Shown: piece after piece, positions 44,972-56,649 of the stretch
Numbering within the stretch: the first letter of the stretch is position 1
How the letters are laid out: each line of letters begins with the position of its first letter
Assembly (NCBI GenBank): GCA_013874835.1
Contig: CP059430.1
Location: 1,692,864 to 1,756,863 of the forward strand
Source of the DNA: Carnobacteriaceae bacterium zg-84
Lineage (GTDB): Bacteria > Bacillota > Bacilli > Lactobacillales > Aerococcaceae
Direction: 5' to 3'
DNA: 64,000 nucleotides
Made by a program: the position numbers and the translations under genes
The notes under the pieces: generated by a model
Databases searched by the model: none
Seen by the model: the letters and a program-made list of their open reading frames with translations, nothing else
Told to the model about the DNA's origin: nothing

Positions 44972-46306
44972 TTATTTATGTACCATAACTGAAAAATCAA
45001 AAGGTTCTCCGAGCTGTCTATTAGGCAAAACACATGCAATCAGCATACAGACTATATCTGGTAATAGCCAACCCAATGATTGTTTCGTCAGTGGCAACTG
45101 TGCCAATACCTCTGAAATACCACTCACTTTAATCACAGAGAAAATAGAAATGAATACAACCACTCCCACGGTTAATTGCATACCAAATTTAGACATTGGG
45201 ACAAACTTATTCACAATCACAAGCAATACAATACTAATCGCAATCGGATATAATATCAATAAAACTGGAACTGAATATTTAATCACATTACTTAATCCTA
45301 AATTAGCAATGACTAAGCCTACTAATGTAAATACTCTTGCATACATTTTATAACTAATTTTTGAATATAATTCACTAAAAAATTCACTGGCAGATACAAT
45401 TAAACCAACTGTTGTTGTAAAACACGTTAAAATAACCATACCTCCTAAGAAATATTGGCCTACCGAACCAAATAAATCTTTCGTAATTTCTGTCAATAAA
45501 TAAGCCCCTTTGTTAATGTTACTATTAGACAAAACCTCTTGTGGAACAGGAAATTTATTTCCTAATAGCCCTAATCCTACATAAAAAACACTAAATCCAA
45601 TTGCTACTAAAATACCTACACCCCAAATAGTTTGTAAATACTCTTTTTTTGATTGAAACCCAAACTGTTTCAATGTCTGTAACGCAACCACACAAAAAGC
45701 AATGGCTGCTAATGCATCTAAGGTATTATATCCTTCAATAAATCCTGTTAAAAAAGGCGCTTGAACATACTCTGGACTAGCTATTGACACTGGATTTTGA
45801 TGATATTTCATAATACCTAATACCATCACAACCACAATCATAAGAGCAAACATCGGTGTTAAAATTTTACCAACACTTTTTAAAATACTATTTGGATTAA
45901 CCGATAATAAATACGCACATCCAAAATACAATACAGTAAAAATAAACAAACCTATTTGTAAACTATTTTCAGGTATGAATACTTTTACACCAATTTCAAA
46001 TGATGTTGTCGCTGTACGTGGAATAGCAAAAAATGGACCAATCGTTAAATATAAAGCAGATAAAAATAAGGCAGAAAACCATCTTGATATTTTCCCCTCT
46101 ATTTCTTTTTTATAGCCATCTTTTCCAAGTGTTCCAATAATTAGAGTTAAAACAGCGACACCCACTCCTGATAATACAAACCCTGTCATTGCAGGCCAAA
46201 AATATTGTCCAGAATATAATCCTAATGCTGGTGGAAAAATTAAATTTCCTGCACCAAAGAAAATACCAAATAACAACAAAGCTGTTAAAAAACTTTTCTT
46301 TAACAT
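44972..46306 (-). CDS. brnQ: Branched-chain amino acid permease
   Basis: 444 residues, about 12 membrane helices. The start FGIFFGAGNLIFPP is the conserved first-helix motif of LIVCS/BrnQ carriers, which import Leu, Ile and Val with sodium or protons. The start at 46306 is preferred to 46366 because GGAGG lies 5 nt before it and the membrane motif is then near residue 15, as usual. Confidence 0.93.
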   Translation of the reverse strand: MLKKSFLTALLLFGIFFGAGNLIFPPALGLYSGQYFWPAMTGFVLSGVGVAVLTLIIGTLGKDGYKKEIEGKISRWFSALFLSALYLTIGPFFAIPRTATTSFEIGVKVFIPENSLQIGLFIFTVLYFGCAYLLSVNPNSILKSVGKILTPMFALMIVVVMVLGIMKYHQNPVSIASPEYVQAPFLTGFIEGYNTLDALAAIAFCVVALQTLKQFGFQSKKEYLQTIWGVGILVAIGFSVFYVGLGLLGNKFPVPQEVLSNSNINKGAYLLTEITKDLFGSVGQYFLGGMVILTCFTTTVGLIVSASEFFSELYSKISYKMYARVFTLVGLVIANLGLSNVIKYSVPVLLILYPIAISIVLLVIVNKFVPMSKFGMQLTVGVVVFISIFSVIKVSGISEVLAQLPLTKQSLGWLLPDIVCMLIACVLPNRQLGEPFDFSVMVHK

Positions 46307-46375
46307 AGTTCCTCCATTTATTTTATCATTTTTGTTCATTATAAAAGATATGATAACCGTTTTCAATATAGATTT

Positions 46376-48259
46376 TTAGGCATCATAAAATGTACTTAAA
46401 TATTCCCAGCGCTCCATTTTATCTAAGAGTAAGGCTTCTTTCTCTTCTAGCTCAAGCTGTAATGACTGCAATATATCAAATGCACTTGCTTGTTGTACCA
46501 TTTCTTCCTGAATTTTTGCAATTTCTTGTTCTAAATGAGTAATATCATCCTCAATCGTTTCCCAATCTTTTTTCTCTTGATACGTCATACGCTTTTTCAC
46601 TGTTTTTTGTTCTTGTTCAACGAATGATATTGCCCTTTCTCTTTTTTCATGGACATTCTCTATTTTCTTTTTCTCTAAATAATCCGTCATACTTCCAATA
46701 AATGTATCGTATTGTCCATTCCCATTTAATACAATAAGTTTATCTGTTGTTCTGTCTAAAAAATATCTATCATGTGACACAACAATCACAGCCCCGGAAA
46801 AAGTGTCTAAGTAATCTTCCAATACTTGTAACGTCGCAATATCTAAATCATTTGTTGGTTCGTCCAATAGTAATACATTAGGCTTTTGAATAAGCAACTG
46901 CAATAAATATAAACGTCTTTTTTCTCCTCCCGATAATGTTCCGATAAGAGCACCATGCATATGACGAGGAAATAAAAATGTTTCCAGTAATTCTGTCACA
47001 CTCATTTTTTGCCCTTGTCCCACTTCAACTTCCTCTGCTACTTCTTGCATATAAGTAACCACTCGTTTATCTTCTGGCAAGTCGTCTGATAATTGTTTGT
47101 AATAGGCAATTTTAACAGTTTCTCCAACTTTAAATAAACCACTTGTAAAGGGTAGATTTTGTGCAAATGCGTGTAGCAAGCTCGTTTTACCAACACCGTT
47201 TTCTCCAACAATTCCTAATCTATCATGCGTTTGAACAATATATGTAAAATCTTCCACAACTGTATGTTCTCCTACGGTTAAAGTAACCTGTTCACACTCA
47301 AAGACACGTTTTCCTAATCGTGAGCCTTCTACATTCAATGACATCGTTTGTGTTTCGACTTTATTTTTGACTTGTTCTTCAATCTCTTTAAAACGATGAA
47401 TACGTGCCTGTTGTTTTGTCGTTCTTGCTTGTGCTCCTTGACGCATCCACGCTAATTCACTAGTATACAATTTTTCCATTTTAGCGTGCATACGCTCTTG
47501 AATAGCTTGTCTTTGAGATTTTTGCTCTAAATACGTTTCGTAATTTCCCTCATAAACCTCAATTTTTCCATTTATCAATTCAAACATTTTGGTTACAGCA
47601 CGTTCTAAAAAATACCGATCATGCGTGACTAAAATCAATGCTCCTTTATACTGCGCTAAATATTGTTCAAGCCATTCAATACTTTCATAATCTAAATGGT
47701 TTGTCGGCTCATCTAAAAGTAACAAATCAGGCTCTTCAATTAACACTTGCGCTAATCCCACACGTTTTCTCTGACCACCCGAAAGTGTACTAATTTTTTG
47801 CGTTAAGTCTAGAATACCTAATTTTGTTAAAATCGTTTTAATTTGAACATCGTACTGCCAAGCATTCGTTTGCGTCATCTGCTGCTCTGCGTGTGTGTAT
47901 TGTTTTTGATAAACTGGATTTTCAGGGTCTTGCTCTAGTGCCAAAACAGCCTGCTCATATTGTTTAACCACTTGTAATAAAGGTGCATCTCCATTATAAA
48001 CCGCTTCAAAAACCGTATCCTGCTCAGATAAAAATGGATTTTGCTTTAAATAACCAATTCTAAAGTCATTGGCACATTCAATCTCTCCACTATCTGCTAC
48101 ATCTTCTCTACTTAAAATAGACATCAAAGAACTTTTTCCAGTTCCGTTTTGTCCAATTAGTCCTATATGTTCACCTTCACGAATATGAAATGAAACACCA
48201 TTTAATAAAGTTTTAATGCCATATGTTTTATGTAAATCAATTACTTTAAAATCTTTCAT
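46376..48259 (-). CDS. ABC-F family ATPase (Uup-like)
   Basis: 627 residues, soluble. Two ATPase domains with Walker A GQNGTGKSS and GENGVGKTS, signatures LSGGQRKR and LSGGEKRR, and Walker B LLLLDEP/VLLLDEP, joined by a linker (about 240-290) with the ARTTKQQARIHRF block of ABC-F proteins. The C-terminal coiled coil (about 540-620) resembles Uup. It has no membrane domain. ABC-F proteins act on ribosomes, in translation rescue or antibiotic resistance; Uup types also affect precise excision of transposons. Confidence 0.9.
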   Translation of the reverse strand: MKDFKVIDLHKTYGIKTLLNGVSFHIREGEHIGLIGQNGTGKSSLMSILSREDVADSGEIECANDFRIGYLKQNPFLSEQDTVFEAVYNGDAPLLQVVKQYEQAVLALEQDPENPVYQKQYTHAEQQMTQTNAWQYDVQIKTILTKLGILDLTQKISTLSGGQRKRVGLAQVLIEEPDLLLLDEPTNHLDYESIEWLEQYLAQYKGALILVTHDRYFLERAVTKMFELINGKIEVYEGNYETYLEQKSQRQAIQERMHAKMEKLYTSELAWMRQGAQARTTKQQARIHRFKEIEEQVKNKVETQTMSLNVEGSRLGKRVFECEQVTLTVGEHTVVEDFTYIVQTHDRLGIVGENGVGKTSLLHAFAQNLPFTSGLFKVGETVKIAYYKQLSDDLPEDKRVVTYMQEVAEEVEVGQGQKMSVTELLETFLFPRHMHGALIGTLSGGEKRRLYLLQLLIQKPNVLLLDEPTNDLDIATLQVLEDYLDTFSGAVIVVSHDRYFLDRTTDKLIVLNGNGQYDTFIGSMTDYLEKKKIENVHEKRERAISFVEQEQKTVKKRMTYQEKKDWETIEDDITHLEQEIAKIQEEMVQQASAFDILQSLQLELEEKEALLLDKMERWEYLSTFYDA

Positions 48260-48277
48260 GATAACTCCTAATCAAAA

Positions 48278-48313
48278 GAACAGCGTTAAACCGAGTTCGG
48301 TTTAACGCTGCAT
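48278..48313 (-). terminator. metG terminator
   Basis: A perfect 12-bp stem CAGCGTTAAACC/GGTTTAACGCTG (48281-48292/48299-48310); T-run weak on the minus strand (TTCTTTTG). Confidence 0.85.
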
Positions 48314-48320
48314 TTACTCA

Positions 48321-50357
<2,037 letters not shown>

Positions 50358-50993
50358 TTATTCAACATTATCCAAGAAATAAATCAATGTTTGTAATTCA
50401 TTTGTTAAGTCAACATTTTGTACACGTACACCTTCTGGCACAGATAAACGTAGTGGTGTAAAGTTTAAAATCCCTTTTACACCTGCTTTTACGGCTATTT
50501 CTGCTGTTTCTTGAGCAACAGTTTGTGGTACCGTTAAAATGATAATATCAATTTTTTGTATTTTTAACTGCTTTTCCATATCATTCATATCATATATAGG
50601 TACACCACTTTGAATTGTACCAACAATGTCTTTTGACACATCGAACGCTGCACTAATACGCACACTATTACTTTGTTGGAAATTATAATTTAACAACGCA
50701 TGTCCTAAATTCCCAACACCAACAAGCGCCACATGTGCCAGTCGATCTTGATTTAATGTTTTATTGAAAAAGGCTAATAAAGCCTCAACATCATACCCAT
50801 ACCCTCGTTTTCCAAGTTCTCCAAAATGTGAAAAGTCACGGCGTATAGTCGCACTATCTACTTTAATAATCTCACTTAATTCAGCAGATGAAATTCTTGT
50901 TTTACCAGAGTCTAATAATAACTGTAAGTAACGATGATACAAAGGTAAACGTTTAACCGTAGCATTTGGAATTTTACTTATATTTTCACTCAT
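50358..50993 (-). CDS. rex: Redox-sensing transcriptional repressor Rex
   Basis: 211 residues. An N-terminal winged helix ([26 protein letters not shown] in two parts) is followed by a Rossmann domain with GVGNLGHAL and a C-terminal domain-swapped helix. It senses the NADH/NAD ratio and represses fermentation and respiratory genes at TTGTGAAN6TTCACAA-type sites. No such operator was found in the upstream gap. It is the first gene before metG. Confidence 0.95.
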   Translation of the reverse strand: MSENISKIPNATVKRLPLYHRYLQLLLDSGKTRISSAELSEIIKVDSATIRRDFSHFGELGKRGYGYDVEALLAFFNKTLNQDRLAHVALVGVGNLGHALLNYNFQQSNSVRISAAFDVSKDIVGTIQSGVPIYDMNDMEKQLKIQKIDIIILTVPQTVAQETAEIAVKAGVKGILNFTPLRLSVPEGVRVQNVDLTNELQTLIYFLDNVE

Positions 50994-51224
50994 CTCAATG
51001 CCCTCGTTTTCTTAAATATTCTATATTGATATTACTATACTTTAGTGAAAAAAACTACAAAAAGAAATCAATTTGTCTAATTATAACAAATAAATTCACT
51101 CATATCTATTCGATATATACGAATATCAATATGAATGCGAACAAATAATGTACAAAACGTTTGTTCTTTATAAAAAGAATACTAATGTGCATGGTACCAG
51201 ACATCATATCAAATGAAAAAGGTA

Positions 51225-51232
51225 GTAAAAAC
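51225..51232. repeat. Target-site duplication, left copy
   Basis: GTAAAAAC, repeated exactly at 52836-52843. Confidence 0.95.
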
Positions 51233-51347
51233 GGCTGTATAATTTTTAGGGTTGATGGCATAAGCCACCAACCCTAATTTTATGTAGACAAAAAGGCAAT
51301 TTTCTCTTAAATTAAAAGTACCACCAAATAATAAGGAGAAATTGCCT

Positions 51348-52652
51348 ATGTCTAATATAACAGAAATCTTACTACAATTAAAGGATAAAAACATCACATT
51401 TGATCATGAAAACATATCAGAGTGTGACATTCGACATAAAAAATCATTGGTCTTATACGGTAAATTAACCTATACACCAGATTGTTGCCCAAATTGTCAC
51501 GCAACCAATGGCATTGTAAAAAATGGGACACGTCAATCGCAACTGTCTTTATGCCAAATTTCAGGACTAAACGCCTATTTATCACTCACTAAACAACGTT
51601 TTTATTGTAAATCCTGTCAATCATCATTTACAGCGGAAACACCTATTGTGGATAAGCATTGTTTTATCACAAACCGTTTAAAACAAAAGATAATGGATAC
51701 TTTAACAGAAACCATTTCAGAAACGTACATCGCTAAACAACACAATGTATCTGTACATACGGTCAGACGTATTGTTGATAAGGTCGCCTCTACTTTAAAA
51801 GTAAATCACAACACGCAATTACCTCAACACCTATGTTTTGATGAATTCAAGTCAGTAAAATCTTCTGATAGTGCCATGAGTTTTATCTATTGTGATGCAC
51901 TGACTCATCAACTGATTGACGTTGTACACGACCGTAAATCCAGCACGCTATTAGACTACTTTGCTAGATACGATACCCAGACAAGAAAAGCTGTTAAAAC
52001 AATTACGATTGATATGTTTCGCCCCTATATTCAGATATCCAAGCAAGTATTTCCTAACGCACATATCATTATCGACCCTTTTCATATTGTACAAGCATTA
52101 AATCGTGAATTAACAAAACACAGAGTGCATGTAATGAAAGCTTTACATCAGAACAATCGCCGTTTATACAACAAAATGAAACGTTATTGGAAGTTGTTTT
52201 TAAGTAACACAGATACCCTAAGTAGTTATCCTTATCACCGTTTTCCACTGTTTGATTGGATGACGCATACACAAGGGATAGTCGATTATTTATTGGAACA
52301 AGTCCCCGAACTACGAGCTACATACGATGTCGTTCATCAATTAAGAGATGCTTTACATAATAGAGATTTTGACCGATTTGAAGAAATACTCATATGGGCT
52401 AAACAGGAAGCTATTTCTCCTGGTTTACGTAGAGTATTAAGAACGTTCAAAGGGTATTTACCCTATATTAAAAACACCTTTATCTACCATCATTTGACTA
52501 ACGGTGCACTTGAAGGTATCAATCATAAAATTAAAGTACTTAAGAGAAATGCCTATGGTTATCGTAACTTTTCACATTTTAGAAATCGTATTTTATTCAT
52601 GTGTAAGTTATATGTACCATATACCGTGCCATCTACTTCACTAGTTGCTTAA
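51348..52652 (+). CDS. ISL3-family DDE transposase
   Basis: 434 residues. An N-terminal zinc-ribbon-like domain (CCPNCHA...CKSC), an HTH (SVHTVRRIVDK), and a DDE catalytic core: FDEFKS, TIDMFRPYI and later LEGINHKIKVLKRNAYGYR with the conserved Glu. The start at 51348 is chosen because AAGGAG lies 9 nt upstream. No frameshift or stop; it looks functional. It differs clearly from the second ISL3 transposase in this window (58842-60134). Confidence 0.95.
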   Translation: MSNITEILLQLKDKNITFDHENISECDIRHKKSLVLYGKLTYTPDCCPNCHATNGIVKNGTRQSQLSLCQISGLNAYLSLTKQRFYCKSCQSSFTAETPIVDKHCFITNRLKQKIMDTLTETISETYIAKQHNVSVHTVRRIVDKVASTLKVNHNTQLPQHLCFDEFKSVKSSDSAMSFIYCDALTHQLIDVVHDRKSSTLLDYFARYDTQTRKAVKTITIDMFRPYIQISKQVFPNAHIIIDPFHIVQALNRELTKHRVHVMKALHQNNRRLYNKMKRYWKLFLSNTDTLSSYPYHRFPLFDWMTHTQGIVDYLLEQVPELRATYDVVHQLRDALHNRDFDRFEEILIWAKQEAISPGLRRVLRTFKGYLPYIKNTFIYHHLTNGALEGINHKIKVLKRNAYGYRNFSHFRNRILFMCKLYVPYTVPSTSLVA

Positions 52653-52655
52653 TAG

Positions 52656-52804
52656 TTTAAGTCAAAAGTGACGTACGAATAACTCCTTCCCCGCACAACG
52701 TAGGGGAAGAGACATGTATCGTGTACATGTCGGTGAGCCGTACATCACTTTGTGACTTAAAATAAAAAGATAGTGACGTAACATTCATTACATCACTACC
52801 TTTT
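52656..52804 (+). ncRNA. Folded 3' element of the ISL3 insertion sequence
   Basis: A 20-bp outer stem (52656-52677 with 52739-52761, one bulge, one mismatch) encloses two hairpins: CTTCCCC/GGGGAAG (52686-52709) and GACATGTA/TACATGTC (52711-52731), forming a three-way junction. A terminator hairpin (52769-52800, then TTTT) follows. GTGACGTA and TACATCAC occur in both the outer stem and the terminator, so alternative pairing is possible. No protein-coding role is apparent. Confidence 0.6.
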
Positions 52805-52835
52805 ATGAGTCATCAACCCTATTTGACATAGAGCC

Positions 52836-52843
52836 GTAAAAAC
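52836..52843. repeat. Target-site duplication, right copy
   Basis: GTAAAAAC, matching the left copy. Confidence 0.95.
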
Positions 52844-52869
52844 TAATTTTCCACTACCTTTGTTCTATT

Positions 52870-54213
52870 TTATAATTTTTGTTCTAATTCTGCTTTTAAA
52901 TCTTCAAAACCAGGTTTCCCTAATAATGCAAACATATTTTTCTTATATGCTTCAACTCCTGGTTGGTCAAATGGATTAACACCATTTAAATAACCTGAAA
53001 TAGCCACCGCAATTTCAAAGAAATACATCAAATATCCTAATGTATAAGCACTTGTATCTGGAATTGTAACCAATAGGTTTGGAACACCTCCGTCAGTATG
53101 AGCCAATAATGTACCCTCATAAGCTTTTGTATTCACAAAGTCTACTTCTTTTCCTTGCAAATAACCTAATCCATCTAAATCTTCTTCGGTCACTGGGATT
53201 GTAACAGATCGTCTTGGTTTATCTACTTTAATAACTGTTTCAAACAAGTTACGTTGTCCCTCTTGAATGTATTGTCCCAATGAATGTAAATCTGTTGAGA
53301 AGTTTGCACTAGATGGGTAAATGCCTTTTTGGTCTTTTCCTTCTGACTCACCAAATAATTGTTTCCACCATTCAGAGAAATATTGCAAACTTGGTTCATA
53401 GTTAATTAACAACTCTGTCACTTTACCTTTACGGTATAAAATATTACGAATTGCTGCATATTGATACGCTTCATTTGTTTCTAAAGCATCCTCTTGATAA
53501 TCTAACATTGCTTGCTTAGCACCAGACATCAGTCCGTCAATATCAGCACCTGTCACAGCTATTGGTAATAATCCCACAGGCGTTAGAACTGTGAAACGTC
53601 CACCTACACTATCCGGAATAACAAATGTTTCATAACCTTCTGCATCAGCTTCATGTTTCAATGCACCACGTGCGGCATCCGTTGTAGCATAAATGCGTTT
53701 TTTTGCTTCTTCTTGTCCATATTTTTTTATCAATAACTCTTTAAATACACGGAAAGCAATCGCTGGTTCGGTTGTTGTACCAGATTTAGAAATCACATTC
53801 ACAGAAAAATCTCTATCACCAATAATATCAATTAAGTCATATAAATAGGTTGAACTAATACTATTTCCTGCAAAGAATACTTGTGGTGTTTTACGGTTCG
53901 GGTCTAAATTATAAAAACTGTGATTTAAGAAATCAATGGCTGCTTTAGCACCTAGATATGAACCTCCAATACCAATCACAACTAAAACATCTGAATCAGA
54001 TTGAATTTTTTTAGCAGCTTCTTTAATACGTGCAAATTCTTCTTTATCGTATGTTTCTGGTAAATCCACCCAACCTGTAAAATCAAACCCTGCGCCTGTT
54101 TTTTCACGTAAATCTTTATTTGCTGTTGATACAGCTGATTGTAAATAACGTAATTCATGCTCTCCAAAGAAAGAGAGTGCTTTTTTATAATCAAATGTTA
54201 TATGTTTTCCCAT
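52870..54213 (-). CDS. pgi: Glucose-6-phosphate isomerase
   Basis: 447 residues, typical of the shorter Gram-positive form. Signatures are visible: [14 protein letters not shown] (phosphate binding), [25 protein letters not shown] and the catalytic Glu/Lys near the C-terminus. It interconverts glucose-6-P and fructose-6-P, downstream of the mannose PTS and ManA products in glycolysis. GGAGG lies 7 nt before the start. An insertion sequence sits 27 bp beyond the stop, inside the likely terminator. Confidence 0.96.
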   Translation of the reverse strand: MGKHITFDYKKALSFFGEHELRYLQSAVSTANKDLREKTGAGFDFTGWVDLPETYDKEEFARIKEAAKKIQSDSDVLVVIGIGGSYLGAKAAIDFLNHSFYNLDPNRKTPQVFFAGNSISSTYLYDLIDIIGDRDFSVNVISKSGTTTEPAIAFRVFKELLIKKYGQEEAKKRIYATTDAARGALKHEADAEGYETFVIPDSVGGRFTVLTPVGLLPIAVTGADIDGLMSGAKQAMLDYQEDALETNEAYQYAAIRNILYRKGKVTELLINYEPSLQYFSEWWKQLFGESEGKDQKGIYPSSANFSTDLHSLGQYIQEGQRNLFETVIKVDKPRRSVTIPVTEEDLDGLGYLQGKEVDFVNTKAYEGTLLAHTDGGVPNLLVTIPDTSAYTLGYLMYFFEIAVAISGYLNGVNPFDQPGVEAYKKNMFALLGKPGFEDLKAELEQKL

Positions 54214-54226
54214 GTTTCTACCTCCA

Positions 54227-54607
54227 TTATTCTTGATGTGTCTGTTGATTGATTAACTCCTGAGCTTCATCAATCCATTCAGGTAATTTTTGACGCAGTG
54301 TTTCAAATCCTAATTGATTAGTATAAACATCACGCCGTCTTTTTTTTCGTACCACTTGCTTAGGAACCGGAATTTTTTCTAACGCACGTAACGACAAACT
54401 AATTTTCTTTGTATATTCATCAACATCAATGACCATGGCACGTACCGTTTGCCCCAAAGTCAAAAAACCTTGTACATTTTGTATATATCCATGTGTACAT
54501 TCTGAAATATGAATTAAACCTTGTTCGTCCTGGCCAAGACTAACAAAAATTCCATAAGGTTGAACCCCTGTCACTGTCCCTTCTATAATGTCACCAATTT
54601 TATACAT
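54227..54607 (-). CDS. S1 RNA-binding domain protein (general stress protein 13-like)
   Basis: 126 residues. The S1 domain fills about 1-72 ([37 protein letters not shown]), followed by a basic linker (VRKKRRRDV) and a short helical tail. It resembles YugI/GSP13 and the CvfD regulator of streptococci, a ribosome-associated post-transcriptional factor. The start at 54607 is preferred because AAGGTG precedes it; the longer frame overlaps the cyclophilin end more deeply. Confidence 0.85.
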   Translation of the reverse strand: MYKIGDIIEGTVTGVQPYGIFVSLGQDEQGLIHISECTHGYIQNVQGFLTLGQTVRAMVIDVDEYTKKISLSLRALEKIPVPKQVVRKKRRRDVYTNQLGFETLRQKLPEWIDEAQELINQQTHQE

Positions 54608-54617
54608 AGGCAACACC

Positions 54618-55205
54618 TTATAATTCTTCAATAGATAAAATGGCAATATCTTCTAACGGTCTATCTTGAGCGCCTGTTTTTGCTTGTTCAATAGCATACA
54701 CAACATCCATGCCACTTTTCACTTGCCCAAAAACAGTATGTCTTTGATCTAACCAAGGTGCCCCACCATTTTTAGCGTATTCTTCAATCGCTTCTTTTGG
54801 CCAACCTCCTTTTTCTAATTGTGATAACATATGTGCCGGCACATGTTTAGCTGTAACAATAAAAAATTGACTCCCATTAGTATTTGGTCCAGCATTTGCC
54901 ATAGATAATGCTCCATTAAAATTAAATGCGTCTAAAGAAAACTCATCCTCAAATTTTTCTCCATAAATCGATTCACCACCCATACCTGTTCCAGTAGGAT
55001 CTCCTCCTTGAATCATAAAGTCTGAAATAACTCGATGGAAAATAACACCATTATAATAACCTTGTTTTGCTAAACCTACAAAGTTCGCTACTGTTTTTGG
55101 CGCAACATCTGGAAATAAGCGTAAAACAATATCTCCTTTGGTTGTTTTCATCAACACTTGTATTTCATTTTGTGTTTGTGTTTCTAATTGTGGATAATTT
55201 GTCAT
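54618..55205 (-). CDS. Cyclophilin-type peptidyl-prolyl cis-trans isomerase
   Basis: 195 residues, no signal peptide, so cytosolic. The cyclophilin core is visible: [15 protein letters not shown] (catalytic Arg and Phe), [18 protein letters not shown] and [12 protein letters not shown]. It catalyses proline isomerisation in folding proteins. The short insert around [18 protein letters not shown] is usual in Lactobacillales homologues. It lies just upstream of the S1-domain gene (10 bp), with pgi next. Confidence 0.93.
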   Translation of the reverse strand: MTNYPQLETQTQNEIQVLMKTTKGDIVLRLFPDVAPKTVANFVGLAKQGYYNGVIFHRVISDFMIQGGDPTGTGMGGESIYGEKFEDEFSLDAFNFNGALSMANAGPNTNGSQFFIVTAKHVPAHMLSQLEKGGWPKEAIEEYAKNGGAPWLDQRHTVFGQVKSGMDVVYAIEQAKTGAQDRPLEDIAILSIEEL

Positions 55206-55285
55206 CTATCTCGCTCCTTATCATTCTCATATCTCATATATCATACCTAATTTTAAAAGATTTTTCATCTTTTTTTATTTCTTAT

Positions 55286-55332
55286 GACAAAAAAACTCTC
55301 TATAAAGTCATACGGCTTTATAGAGAGTTCTA
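55286..55332 (-). terminator. Terminator of the mannose PTS operon
   Basis: AACTCTCTATAAAG (55294-55307) pairs with CTTTATAGAGAGTT (55316-55329); the T-run on the minus strand closes the man operon. Confidence 0.9.
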
Positions 55333-55698
55333 TTATTTTCTTTTAAATAAGGATTTTAAAGAAAGAAACGGTACATTTTTGACGATTTTATCATTACCTA
55401 AATATTCACGCATAATTTTTAATGCTTTGCCTGCATCTTTGACAACAAAGTTAAAACTACCATTTTTCTTAGTGTCAACAAAAAAGCCACGAATATAACG
55501 ATTATTGAAATACAGTTGAGCTCTTACCTTATCAATTTCTTGCCATGGAATTTGCACAAAATCATTCGGATTTTTTTCATAATAAAACTCAATCGCTTTA
55601 TCACCAATTAAAATGGAACCATTTTTAGCTGTAATGCCACTGTGAAAAGAATTTGCTTTTGTTGTAAAATCTACTTTTGTATTTTGTGATACGACCAT
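55333..55698 (-). CDS. ManO-like DUF956 protein
   Basis: 121 residues, small soluble protein with mixed alpha/beta prediction (SFHSGITAKNGSILIGDKAI; IPWQEIDKVRAQLYF). DUF956 proteins are encoded almost only at the end of mannose-family PTS operons in Lactobacillales, as here. Function is not established; an adaptor or regulator of the transporter is likely. 21 bp after the IID gene. Confidence 0.88.
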   Translation of the reverse strand: MVVSQNTKVDFTTKANSFHSGITAKNGSILIGDKAIEFYYEKNPNDFVQIPWQEIDKVRAQLYFNNRYIRGFFVDTKKNGSFNFVVKDAGKALKIMREYLGNDKIVKNVPFLSLKSLFKRK

Positions 55699-55719
55699 TT
55701 CATATTATCCTTTCATGTC

Positions 55720-56634
55720 TTAGAAAATACCTACTAAATGTCCTAAGATACCCACAATAAATAATCCGAAGATGATAAGAATTGGGTTTACTTTTTTCTT
55801 CAATAACCACATACACAAGAACGTTAATAATAACGCTGCAAAACCTGGAATTAACTGATTCAAGTTATCTTGTAATGTTGTGACTTTTTCTGGAGAAATT
55901 GCTTTTCCACTTGCCACTTCTCCTAAAATTTGTTGTAATTGTTCACTAGTAATGTTACCTTTCGGGAACTCCACATACGCTCCTTCAGATAATTTTACTG
56001 TTGATACTACCATTGGGAAGTTAATAGACGTCCAACGTTGTACTAAAATCCCCATAACAAACATCCCTAAAATAGATGCTCCTTTTGTAATAGTTTGTAA
56101 TAAACCACCAGATAAATCTTTTGTGATTTCTGAACCTTGTTTATACCCAAACTCTTGTGTATACCATAAGAACGATACACGAATAACATTCCATACGATA
56201 AAGAAGAATAATGGGGCAATAATAGAGCCACCAGTTGCCAATGATGCTGCAATCGCACCTAAAATTGGACGTACTGTAAACCAGAATACTGGATCACCAA
56301 TACCTGCTAAAGGTCCCATCATACCGACTTTAACCCCTTGAATAGCAGAATCATCAATACTTGCACCATTTGCACGCTCTTCTTCTAAAGCTAATGTTAC
56401 CCCTAAAATTGGTGCTGCAATATATGGATGTGTATTGAAAAACTCTAAGTGACGTTTTAACGCTGCTGAACGTTCTTCTTCTGTGGTATATAATTTTTTC
56501 AAAGCAGGAATTAAAGCGTATGCCCAACCACCATTTTGCATACGTTCATAGTTCCAAGAACCTTGTAAAAGTTGTGAACGAAGCATAACATGACGACGGT
56601 CTTTTTTTGTTAATGTTACTTTATTTTCTGTCAT
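55720..56634 (-). CDS. manN: Mannose-family PTS component IID
   Basis: 304 residues. Cytoplasmic N-terminus (WNYERMQNGGWAYALIPAL is characteristic of IID), then membrane helices, KKKV basic loop and final helix. With IIC it forms the membrane channel for mannose/glucose/glucosamine. This IIC/IID pair is also the docking target of class IIa bacteriocins. Overlap: 15 bp after IIC. Confidence 0.95.
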   Translation of the reverse strand: MTENKVTLTKKDRRHVMLRSQLLQGSWNYERMQNGGWAYALIPALKKLYTTEEERSAALKRHLEFFNTHPYIAAPILGVTLALEEERANGASIDDSAIQGVKVGMMGPLAGIGDPVFWFTVRPILGAIAASLATGGSIIAPLFFFIVWNVIRVSFLWYTQEFGYKQGSEITKDLSGGLLQTITKGASILGMFVMGILVQRWTSINFPMVVSTVKLSEGAYVEFPKGNITSEQLQQILGEVASGKAISPEKVTTLQDNLNQLIPGFAALLLTFLCMWLLKKKVNPILIIFGLFIVGILGHLVGIF

Positions 56635-56649
56635 ACTCTATACCTCCTC

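Larger units (their letters stand above)
51233..52835 (+). mobile_element. Complete ISL3-family insertion sequence (1603 bp)
   Basis: The ends are imperfect inverted repeats: GGCTGTATAATTTTTAGGGT TGATGG on the left and GGCTCTATGTCAAATAGGGT TGATGA (reverse strand) on the right. A perfect 8-bp duplication GTAAAAAC flanks it, typical of ISL3. It holds one transposase gene and a folded 3' element. Joining the flanks shows that it split a hairpin, AAAGGTAGT/ACTACCTTT, which fits the terminator of pgi. The structure is intact, so it is probably recently active. Confidence 0.95.

Noticed and set aside
55880-56341. 153-codon frame opposite the IID gene
   Set aside because: Antisense shadow; no start context.
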